The translations under genes were made by a program, and so were the position numbers. This document shows positions 1-5,323 of a stretch of DNA of 10,196 nucleotides, one piece after another. Source of the DNA: CAYYNP01 sp964472545 (GTDB taxonomy: Bacteria; Planctomycetota; Planctomycetia; Pirellulales; Thermoguttaceae); NCBI GenBank assembly GCA_964472545.1, contig CAYYNP010000341.1, positions 1 to 10,196 on the forward strand, in the 5' to 3' direction. The notes under the pieces were generated by a model that did not search any database, was not told the DNA's origin, and saw only the letters and a program-made list of their open reading frames with translations. Each line of letters begins with the position of its first letter. Position 1 is the first letter of the stretch.

Positions 1-294
1 GATCCCGATCCCGTTACGCCTGACCCTGATCCGGTCACACCTGATCCCGATCCCGTTACGCCTGATCCTGATCCCGTCACGCCTGATCCCGATCCCGGCA
101 CGACTGATCCCGATCCGGGCACAACTGAGCCTGATCCGCGTACGAACGTTCCTGGCCCGGGCACAACCGATCCCGACCCGGGCACCACCAACCCTGACGC
201 CGGCACAACCGATCCTGCCCCCGGTACGACCGACCCCGTCACCACGGACCCCGGCGTCACAGACCCGGATCCCGGCACGACGGACCCCGGCACG
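1..294 (+). repeat. 21-bp tandem repeat coding for a 7-residue Pro/Asp/Thr unit
   Basis: In frame 1, ten 21-bp units run from 19 to 228, after a partial unit at 1-18. The consensus residues are [P/T]-D-P-D-P-[V/G]-T. Units before about 102 are nearly identical in DNA and read PDPDPVT; later units change to TDPDPGT and then decay (TEPDPRT, NVPGPGT, TNPDAGT, TDPAPGT). Irregular shortened units follow to 294. The array continues beyond the left edge. It probably forms an extended, acidic, Pro-rich spacer that holds the SUMF1 domain away from an unseen N-terminal part. Confidence 0.9.
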
Positions 295-1428
295 CCGAAG
301 CCGGCCGTGAAGGAAGAGGACAAGTACACGTACACGGTCACGACCAAGTGGCTGCCCCCGCCGATCGGCGTGCCGGAGGCGATGGTCGACAAAGAAGAGG
401 ACATGAAGAACTACACGGAGTTGATTCCCGACACCGAGGTGAAGTTCGACATGATCGCGATCCCCAGCGGCACCTTCACGATGGGCAGCCCCGAGGCTGA
501 AGAGGGCCGCTGGCTGAGGGACAAGAAGGGCAAAGACGTCGTCGACGACGACGGCAACCCGGTCAGCGCCGAGGGCCCGCAGCACGAGGTCACCGTGGGG
601 CCGTTCTGGATGGGCAAGTGCGAGGTGACCTGGGACGAGTATGAGCTTTGGGGGCTGAAGATCGACAAGGAGCGGCGGGCGCTGAAGCACAAGAGGGCAG
701 GTACCAAGCCGACCGAACGCGAGATACTCGTCGACAGCATCACGCAGCCCACGCCTCCGTACGTCGACATGACGTTCGGCATGGGCCACGACGGCTTCCC
801 GGCGATCTGTATGACCCAGACTGCCGCCCGGCTCTACTGCAAGTGGCTTTCGGCCAAGACCGGCCGTTACTACCGCCTGCCGACCGAGGCCGAGTGGGAA
901 TACGCCTGCCGGGCGGGTACCAAGACGGCCTATTCCTTCGGCAACAACGTGGACGATCTGGACGACTACGGCTGGTTCTTCGACAACAGCGAGGTCGACG
1001 GCGATCCGGGCTACCAGAAGGTCGGCCAGAAGAAGCCCAATCCCTGGGGTCTGCACGACATGCACGGCAACGTCTCGGAATGGGTGCTCGACCAGTTCCA
1101 GGTCGACTACTACAAGCAGTTCGCCGGCAAGACGGCGGTCCGCCCGCTGCTACACCCGACCACCGAGTATCCCCGCGTTGCCCGCGGCGGCAACTGGTGG
1201 GACGACGCCGACCGGCTCCGCAGTGCCGCCAGAACGGCTTCGTCGATCGACTGGAAGCAGAACGACCCCCAGATCCCGCAGAGCATTTGGTACACCACCG
1301 AGACCTACTGCCCCGGTTTCCGCGTGGTGCGTCCGTTGCAGGTGCCCGGGGAAGAAGAGGCCAAGCTGTACGAGCCGGACTACGACGAGATCCGGGAGTA
1401 CAAAGAGATGGCTGCGGGCAAGCACTAG
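1..1428 (+). CDS. SUMF1/FGE-fold domain protein with Pro/Asp/Thr repeat linker (5' end missing)
   Basis: The frame is open from the first base of the window, so the gene starts upstream; a GTG at 307 is in frame but has no reason to be the start. Window residues 1-102 are a low-complexity linker built on DPDPVT/DPDPGT. Residues about 146-447 form a formylglycine-generating-enzyme (SUMF1) fold: IPSGTFTMGSP near 153, RLPTEAEWEYACRAG near 292, GLHDMHGNVSEW near 350, RGGNWW near 395 and GFRVV near 440. Known: true FGE carries RGGxxxCxxxxC, where the two Cys bind copper. Here the aligned stretch is RGGNWWDDADRL, with Asp and Leu at those places, so FGE activity is unlikely. The insert TPPYVDMTFGMG is, from memory, common in planctomycete members. 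A binding, structural or altered enzymatic role on the surface is inferred. Stop TAG at 1426. The domain call is firm; the function is unknown. Confidence 0.88.
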   Translation, partial: DPDPVTPDPDPVTPDPDPVTPDPDPVTPDPDPGTTDPDPGTTEPDPRTNVPGPGTTDPDPGTTNPDAGTTDPAPGTTDPVTTDPGVTDPDPGTTDPGTPKPAVKEEDKYTYTVTTKWLPPPIGVPEAMVDKEEDMKNYTELIPDTEVKFDMIAIPSGTFTMGSPEAEEGRWLRDKKGKDVVDDDGNPVSAEGPQHEVTVGPFWMGKCEVTWDEYELWGLKIDKERRALKHKRAGTKPTEREILVDSITQPTPPYVDMTFGMGHDGFPAICMTQTAARLYCKWLSAKTGRYYRLPTEAEWEYACRAGTKTAYSFGNNVDDLDDYGWFFDNSEVDGDPGYQKVGQKKPNPWGLHDMHGNVSEWVLDQFQVDYYKQFAGKTAVRPLLHPTTEYPRVARGGNWWDDADRLRSAARTASSIDWKQNDPQIPQSIWYTTETYCPGFRVVRPLQVPGEEEAKLYEPDYDEIREYKEMAAGKH

Positions 1429-1459
1429 GCTTTGTCAGAGAACTCGTGGGCCGGAGGAT

Positions 1460-1515
1460 AGTAGTCGTCTCGCTCGGCGAGACGACATGACATCTCGCGG
1501 AGCGAGATGACTACT
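1460..1515. repeat. REP-like double-hairpin palindromic element, copy A
   Basis: An outer arm pair AGTAGTC (1460-1466) / GACTACT (1509-1515) encloses two hairpins. Hairpin 1 is GTCGTCTCGC (1464-1473), loop TCG, GCGAGACGAC (1477-1486), perfect over 10 bp. Hairpin 2 is CATCTCGC (1491-1498), loop GGA, GCGAGATG (1502-1509), perfect over 8 bp. Arms of the outer stem and of the hairpins share a few bases. A near-identical copy lies at 9732-9789, so this is a dispersed repeat rather than a one-off terminator. It begins 32 nt after the stop of the SUMF1-domain gene and could also limit read-through or protect the 3' end. No T tract follows. Confidence 0.85.
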
Positions 1516-1545
1516 TTGGCAATCGAGGGTGCTACGTGATAGATT
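1516..1545 (+). promoter_or_regulatory. Candidate sigma-70-type promoter for the Gfo/Idh/MocA gene
   Basis: TTGGCA (1516-1521) is followed after 18 nt by TAGATT (1540-1545), which has a TGn extension (TG at 1537-1538). It starts directly after repeat copy A. The start site would be near 1552, giving a UTR of about 78 nt. In that UTR lies a perfect hairpin GGCCGG-CGA-CCGGCC (1581-1595). The assignment rests on pattern and position only. Confidence 0.4.
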
Positions 1546-1629
1546 AGGGGCGCTTTGGGCTTACGTTGTTTTCGATTTTTGGCCGGCGACCGGCCGGTTT
1601 CGATTTCCCCAGTTCAAGGAGATGCGAGG

Positions 1630-2940
1630 ATGAGCGACAAGAGTGGACCTTCCCGGCGGGATTTCCTCAAGGGTTCCACGGCAGCAGCGGCCGGCGTCGC
1701 GTTGGCTGGTGGGCTGAACGTTGCCCGATCGGCCCATGCGGCCGGCAGCGACGTGATCAAAGTGGCCCTGATCGGGGCCGGTGGACGGGGTACCGGAGCG
1801 GTGGCCCAGCAGATGAACGCCGACAAAGGCGTGAAGCTGATCGCCGTACACGACGCCTTCGCCAATCGGGCCAACGGGGCCGTGTCCGGGTTGAAGAACC
1901 GCTACGGCGACCAGGTCGACGTGCCGGCGGAGAACATCTTCACCGGTCTGAACGGCTTCAAGGACGCAATCGCCACCGATTGCGATCTGATCACCACGGC
2001 CGCGCCTCCGGGATTCCGGCCGATGCACTTCAAAGCGGCCATCGAAGCCGGCAAGCACGTCTTCATGGAGAAGCCCTGCTGTGTCGACGCCCCCGGCTAC
2101 AACACCCTGATGGAAGCCAGCAAGCTGGCCGACGAGAAGGGCCTCTGCGTGGGCGTGGGACTGCAGCGCCGCCACGAGCCGCGCTACATCGAGACCGTCA
2201 AGAAGATCCAGGACGGCGCCATCGGCAAGGTGATGTTCACCCGCGTCTACTGGAACGGCGGCGGCATCTGGAACCGCGGCCGCGAAGAAGGCATGACCGA
2301 GATCCAGTACCAGGTACACAACTGGTACCACTTCTGCTGGGTCAGCGGCGACAACATCGGCGAGCAGCACATCCACAATATCGACATCAGCAACTGGGTG
2401 ATGGGCGACCAGCATCCGGTCGAAGCCAACGGCATGGGCGGCTGCACGGCCCGCTACCTGGGCAACAACAAGGGCACCGGCCAGATCTTCGACCACCACT
2501 TCGTCGAGTTCACCTACGCCGACGGCTCGAAGATGTACAGCCAGTGCCGCCACATGCGCAACACGTGGGGTAACGTCTCGGAAGCCGTCCACGGCACCAT
2601 CGGCACCTCGAACCCCTCCGGTTCGATCGCCGGCGAAAACGAGTGGCGTTTCCGCGGCAACAGCCCCGGCGGCCACCAGCAAGAGCAGACCGACCTGTTG
2701 GCCACGCTGCGTGCCGGCAAGCGCTACAACGAAGGCTACTACGGCGCCAGCAGCAGCATGACGGCCGCCTTGGGCCGCATCGCCAACTACTCCGGCAAGG
2801 TCGTCAAGTGGGACGACCTGGTCGCCAACGGCAAGAGCGAGATGCCCGAGGAACTCGGCTGGGACGTACCCGCCCCGGTCGAGAAGGACGAGAACGGCGA
2901 CTACCCGATCCCGGTGCCGGGTCAGTTTCCGCCGGTGTAG
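1630..2940 (+). CDS. Tat-exported Gfo/Idh/MocA family oxidoreductase
   Basis: The product has 436 residues and is an NAD(P)-type sugar or polyol oxidoreductase of the Gfo/Idh/MocA family, exported by the Tat pathway. I chose ATG 1630 because AAGGAG (1616-1621) lies 8 nt upstream and because it places a Tat signal at the N-terminus: SRRDFLKG at residues 8-15, then an Ala/Gly-rich segment ending AHA at about 37. In-frame upstream codons to 1555 add nothing sensible. The Rossmann motif GAGGRG is at 49-54 and the family's EKP motif at 147-149. GEQHIHNIDISNW at 244-256 matches the substrate-side region, where H249 probably corresponds to the catalytic His of inositol dehydrogenase. Family proteins of this secreted type usually carry a tightly held cofactor; the substrate cannot be read here. 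It has its own candidate promoter and a terminator, so it is probably monocistronic. Confidence 0.93.
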   Translation: MSDKSGPSRRDFLKGSTAAAAGVALAGGLNVARSAHAAGSDVIKVALIGAGGRGTGAVAQQMNADKGVKLIAVHDAFANRANGAVSGLKNRYGDQVDVPAENIFTGLNGFKDAIATDCDLITTAAPPGFRPMHFKAAIEAGKHVFMEKPCCVDAPGYNTLMEASKLADEKGLCVGVGLQRRHEPRYIETVKKIQDGAIGKVMFTRVYWNGGGIWNRGREEGMTEIQYQVHNWYHFCWVSGDNIGEQHIHNIDISNWVMGDQHPVEANGMGGCTARYLGNNKGTGQIFDHHFVEFTYADGSKMYSQCRHMRNTWGNVSEAVHGTIGTSNPSGSIAGENEWRFRGNSPGGHQQEQTDLLATLRAGKRYNEGYYGASSSMTAALGRIANYSGKVVKWDDLVANGKSEMPEELGWDVPAPVEKDENGDYPIPVPGQFPPV

Positions 2941-2950
2941 GCGGAAGGCT

Positions 2951-2983
2951 CCCTCTCCCTCCGGGAGAGGGTTGGGGTGAGGG
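2951..2983. repeat. CCCTCTCCC-type palindromic repeat after the oxidoreductase gene
   Basis: CCCTCTCCC (2951-2959), loop TCC and GGGAGAGGG (2963-2971) make a perfect 9-bp hairpin, followed by GTTGGGGTGAGGG. From memory, this sequence type recurs between genes in many GC-rich bacteria. It starts 10 nt after the stop codon. It has no T tract, so it is more likely a dispersed repeat or mRNA 3' end stabiliser than a terminator by itself. Confidence 0.7.
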
Positions 2984-3016
2984 CGAACGCGAGTTGAGCC
3001 CACCATCAAGCCCGCC

Positions 3017-3053
3017 AAGGTCCCCGCATGCAAGTGCGGGGGCCTTTGTCTTT
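3017..3053 (+). terminator. Intrinsic-type terminator downstream of the Gfo/Idh/MocA gene
   Basis: AAGGTCCCCGCA (3017-3028) pairs with TGCGGGGGCCTT (3035-3046) over 12 bp with one G-T wobble and a 6-nt loop. The T-rich tail TGTCTTT (3047-3053) follows. It lies 76 nt after the stop codon. This is the strongest intrinsic-terminator shape in the window. Confidence 0.75.
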
Positions 3054-3186
3054 GACCGTCCCGCAACCCGACGGTTGCCGCCACACACCATCCTGTTCCG
3101 GGCGGAACACCAAGACCGGTGGTTTTCTGCCATTTTTTTCTCACACGGCCAAATCCAAGAAGTTTCGCCGACGCCTCCGATTTTCG
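3054..3186. other. Intergenic stretch with two small palindromes
   Basis: No gene is visible here. GCAACC-CGAC-GGTTGC (3063-3078) is a 6-bp hairpin. TGTTCCG-GG-CGGAACA (3094-3109) has perfect 7-bp arms around 2 nt, a shape typical of a dimeric-regulator binding site; it lies 77 bp upstream of the candidate -35 box at 3187. A T7 run follows in 3130-3138. The operator reading is a guess. Confidence 0.4.
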
Positions 3187-3215
3187 TTGACAAACGACCA
3201 AGGCAATGCTAGCGT
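3187..3215 (+). promoter_or_regulatory. Candidate promoter for the PEP-CTERM/SUMF1 pair
   Basis: A perfect TTGACA (3187-3192) is followed after 17 nt by TAGCGT (3210-3215), which has a TGn extension (TG at 3207-3208). The -35 box and spacing are ideal; the -10 box is weak (3 of 6). Transcription from here would give a leader of about 420 nt before the ATG at 3647. Confidence 0.45.
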
Positions 3216-3646
3216 AGCAGGCGATTTCCATTGAACCGTTTGAGGCGCTTTTTCCCCAGTCCTTAAAGCGAGGCAGCGCACCGGCACCCGATCTGGCGTA
3301 GCGGCATCCAGGCCGTTGCGATCGTCTAGGGTGGCGAAGTGGCCCGTCCGTCGGCGGGTCGACTTTTCGGAGGTCCCCACGGCGGAGAAGATCCGTGTGT
3401 TACGGATCAAGTATGCGTGCGTTGATTCCATTGGATCTTGAATAGGCAGGCGGTAAGCCGGAGGCAGCGACTGAGCACCCAAGTCGAAATTGGCCGTTTG
3501 GGCGGCCCATCTCTACGGGTGCGTTCTGAGACGACGGGCTCACGTGGCGTGGGTCGGTTTCCATGGTTTTCCCCGACGAAGACGATCCGTCTCCCGGCGG
3601 GGTACATCCAGGGCAGTATGCCCGCAATCAAGAAGGAAGCAGCGAA
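3216..3646 (+). promoter_or_regulatory. Long non-coding leader with several potential hairpins, before the PEP-CTERM gene
   Basis: No convincing gene fits here; short open frames lack a ribosome site and protein-like composition. Candidate structures are GATCCGT-GTGTT-ACGGATC (3390-3408), a long-range stem GCACCC/GGGTGC (3475-3480 with 3517-3522) enclosing GGCCG-TTTGGG-CGGCC (3492-3507), GTCGG/CCGAC (3553-3557 with 3573-3577), and GGGCA-GTA-TGCCC (3611-3623). The last ends 9 nt before the AAGGAA ribosome site (3633-3638). I recognise no known riboswitch class: the conserved cores of c-di-GMP-I and glycine riboswitches are not evident. A structured regulatory leader is inferred; plain untranslated DNA is the alternative. 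Confidence 0.4.
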
Positions 3647-4267
3647 ATGAGACGTGTATGGGTTATCGCGACAAGCATGCTCTTGGCAGCAGGCGGCATG
3701 GGCACGGCGTGGGCCGACGCGGCGGACGACGTTCCGATTGCCGGCAACGCCGACGACGCGCCAAACTACGATCCCGGCCCCGCCGACTACGGCACGGTAC
3801 GGATGGAGTACAACTACGTCAGCAACGAGTGGACTGTGTCGGTCAACGACGTGCGAAGTTGGAATCTGGTGAGTGCACAACTTGAGCTGTTTACCGGCCC
3901 AGACGTGCCCAATGTCCACAGCGCCTTGGAATCGTCGGGACATTTTATCTCCGCCAATCGCAGGACGATTGGTGATGCGACGTTCGGCTTCCCTCTTTCC
4001 AACTACAACAATGTCAACCTGGGCCAACTCATCGAGCCGGGGTTCGACTGGCAAGCGCACATCGTGCCTGCGGGGCCCAACTACGAAGTACCGCCGAACG
4101 TCCTCGACGGTGAGATCGTGCTGGAGTACGTGCAGGACTTTGGCGGCGTGATAACGTACGGCCCGATCACGGTGGTGCCGGAACCTTCCGCGTTCGTCTT
4201 GCTGGGGGTGGGCATCGCGGGGCTGGCCGGCTGCGTGTCGCGCAGACGGCAGCGAGTATTGCGCTGA
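3647..4267 (+). CDS. PEP-CTERM sorting-signal surface protein
   Basis: The product is an exported protein of 206 residues. ATG 3647 is chosen because AAGGAA lies 8 nt upstream and a signal peptide starts here (RR at 2-3, hydrophobic core about 4-17, cleavage near AWA at 21-23). The body, about 28-175, is rich in Asn, Asp, Tyr and Val and has no enzyme motif I recognise. The C-terminus is a textbook PEP-CTERM signal: VPEPS at 177-181, a hydrophobic segment 182-197, then RRR at 199-201. Known: exosortase (EpsH type) cuts at this signal and moves the protein to the outer surface or exopolysaccharide. No exosortase gene is in the window. A SUMF1-domain gene follows 45 nt downstream on the same strand, so the two are probably co-transcribed. 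The sorting signal is firm; the function of the mature domain is unknown. Confidence 0.9.
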   Translation: MRRVWVIATSMLLAAGGMGTAWADAADDVPIAGNADDAPNYDPGPADYGTVRMEYNYVSNEWTVSVNDVRSWNLVSAQLELFTGPDVPNVHSALESSGHFISANRRTIGDATFGFPLSNYNNVNLGQLIEPGFDWQAHIVPAGPNYEVPPNVLDGEIVLEYVQDFGGVITYGPITVVPEPSAFVLLGVGIAGLAGCVSRRRQRVLR

Positions 4268-4312
4268 AGCGCTGCTGCAACCGGCTGCCGGGCTGATTCC
4301 CCCGGAGGTTAC

Positions 4313-5188
4313 ATGAAGCGAGATCCCAACGCATCCCCCGATCGTCGTCGTCGGCCCCGGTGTCGAGGTTTGGCTCACGCGGCGCACGTGCTTCTGTCGG
4401 CTGTCTTCGTTCTCTCTGCCGACGTTCACGCCGGAGCCTCCGACACCGATCCCCCGACTCCCCAAGCCGTCACCAACCACATCGGTATGAAACTCGTGCG
4501 GATCCCGCCGGGGGAGTTCGTGATGGGTAGCCCGGCAGACGAAGAAGAACGCTTCAACGACGAAAAACAACATCGAGTGCGAATCACGCGGCCGTTCTAC
4601 TTGGGCGTGTATGAAGTGACACAAGGGCAGTATGAGAAGCTGACCGGCCAACGGCCGTGGCGCGGGCGGAGATTCGTGAAAGAGGGACCCGACTATCCGG
4701 CCACGTACGTGAGTTGGGAAGACGCCGTGGCGTTCTGCCGGAGACTGTCGGAGAAGGAAGGACGCACGTATCGTCTGCCGAGCGAAGCCGAGTGGGAATA
4801 CGCTTGCCGCGCCGGCAGCACGAGCCGCTATTGCTTTGGCGAAAGTACGTCAGATCTCGACGCCTACGCCTGGTTCGATAAGAACGCCCTCGACGTCGGC
4901 GAGCACTACCCGCATCGCGTCGGCCAAAAGCGTCCGAACGCCTGGGGGCTGTACGACATGCACGGCAACCTCTTCGAGAAGTGCAGCGACTGGTACCGTG
5001 CCCGTCACGATGCCGGTGCGCTGGCCACCGACCCCTCCAGCCCGGCCTCCGGAACGCACCGCGTGGGCCGCGGCGGCTGCTGGTTCGGCGAGGCGATCTA
5101 TTGCCGCTCGGCCCATCGTGATCGCGGCACGCCCGGCGGAAAGAGCGCCTATACCGGCTTCCGCGTGGTCCTTGAAGCGGCCGAGTAG
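4313..5188 (+). CDS. Secreted SUMF1/FGE-fold domain protein
   Basis: The product has 291 residues. ATG 4313 follows GGAGG (4304-4308) by 4 nt. A basic N-terminus (RRRRPRCR at 11-18) and hydrophobic segment 20-38 with a VHA site near 40 suggest export. The SUMF1 domain covers about 56-288: GMKLVRIPPGEFVMGSP at 58-74, YLGVYEVTQGQYEKLTG at 96-112, YRLPSEAEWEYACRAG at 153-168, WGLYDMHGN at 211-219, RGGCWFGEAIYC at 253-264 and GFRVV at 282-286. Known FGE has RGGxxxCxxxxC. Here the first Cys is Gly and only the second (C264) remains, with an extra Cys right after RGG. The usual W-E-W-C-x-D-W core reads FEKCSDW at 221-227. Formylglycine formation is therefore unlikely. It may act with the PEP-CTERM protein encoded just upstream, though only their proximity suggests this. 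The domain call is firm; the role is unknown. Confidence 0.9.
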   Translation: MKRDPNASPDRRRRPRCRGLAHAAHVLLSAVFVLSADVHAGASDTDPPTPQAVTNHIGMKLVRIPPGEFVMGSPADEEERFNDEKQHRVRITRPFYLGVYEVTQGQYEKLTGQRPWRGRRFVKEGPDYPATYVSWEDAVAFCRRLSEKEGRTYRLPSEAEWEYACRAGSTSRYCFGESTSDLDAYAWFDKNALDVGEHYPHRVGQKRPNAWGLYDMHGNLFEKCSDWYRARHDAGALATDPSSPASGTHRVGRGGCWFGEAIYCRSAHRDRGTPGGKSAYTGFRVVLEAAE

Positions 5189-5208
5189 CCGTCTGCGGCG
5201 GAAGACGG
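5189..5208 (+). terminator. Weak hairpin after the second SUMF1-domain gene
   Basis: CCGTCT (5189-5194) pairs with AGACGG (5203-5208) around an 8-nt loop, starting at the base after the TAG stop. No T tract follows, so any termination would be weak or need another factor. Confidence 0.3.
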
Positions 5209-5218
5209 TGCGTGCCAC

Positions 5219-5248
5219 TTGCAGGCGACGCGGCCGGCGTGCGATAAT
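5219..5248 (+). promoter_or_regulatory. Candidate extended -10 promoter for the GH127 gene
   Basis: TGCGATAAT (5240-5248) holds a 5-of-6 -10 box (GATAAT) with the TGn extension. A weak -35, TTGCAG (5219-5224), lies 18 nt upstream. The start site would be near 5255, about 69 nt before the ATG at 5324. The extended -10 form can make up for the poor -35 box. Confidence 0.45.
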
Positions 5249-5323
5249 TGACCGCTTGGGTAGAAGCACGGAAATGTACGGACAGCGTGGGCCGTTCCTC
5301 CAACCTTACCACTGGTGCATCCT

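Noticed and set aside
1..294. A CRISPR array or non-coding satellite at the left edge
   Set aside because: There are no unique spacers, the 21-bp period keeps the reading frame, and the translated repeat is continuous with the SUMF1-domain protein.
648..1490. A 280-codon frame in a second phase inside the first SUMF1-domain gene
   Set aside because: Its product is Arg/Gly/Ala-rich frame-shadow sequence, and the SUMF1 motifs are all in the other frame without any shift.
1561..3231. A 556-codon minus-strand frame over the oxidoreductase gene
   Set aside because: It is a shadow of the Gfo/Idh/MocA gene and crosses a terminator and a repeat; it shows no domain and no ribosome site.
3216..3646. 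A c-di-GMP or glycine riboswitch upstream of the PEP-CTERM gene
   Set aside because: I could not find the conserved core sequences of either class, so only an unassigned leader is reported.
3438..3650. A 70-codon plus-strand frame overlapping the start of the PEP-CTERM gene
   Set aside because: It begins with TTG without a ribosome site and has no recognisable sequence. The 4-nt ATGA overlap is suggestive of coupling but the frame looks like chance.
3407..4651. A 414-codon minus-strand frame over the leader and PEP-CTERM gene
   Set aside because: The plus strand has a ribosome site, signal peptide and PEP-CTERM signal in the right order; the antisense product has no motif.
5248..5276. TTGACC as a -35 box for the GH127 gene
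   Set aside because: At 15-18 nt spacing the -10 position lacks any TATAAT likeness; the extended -10 at 5240-5248 is a better candidate.
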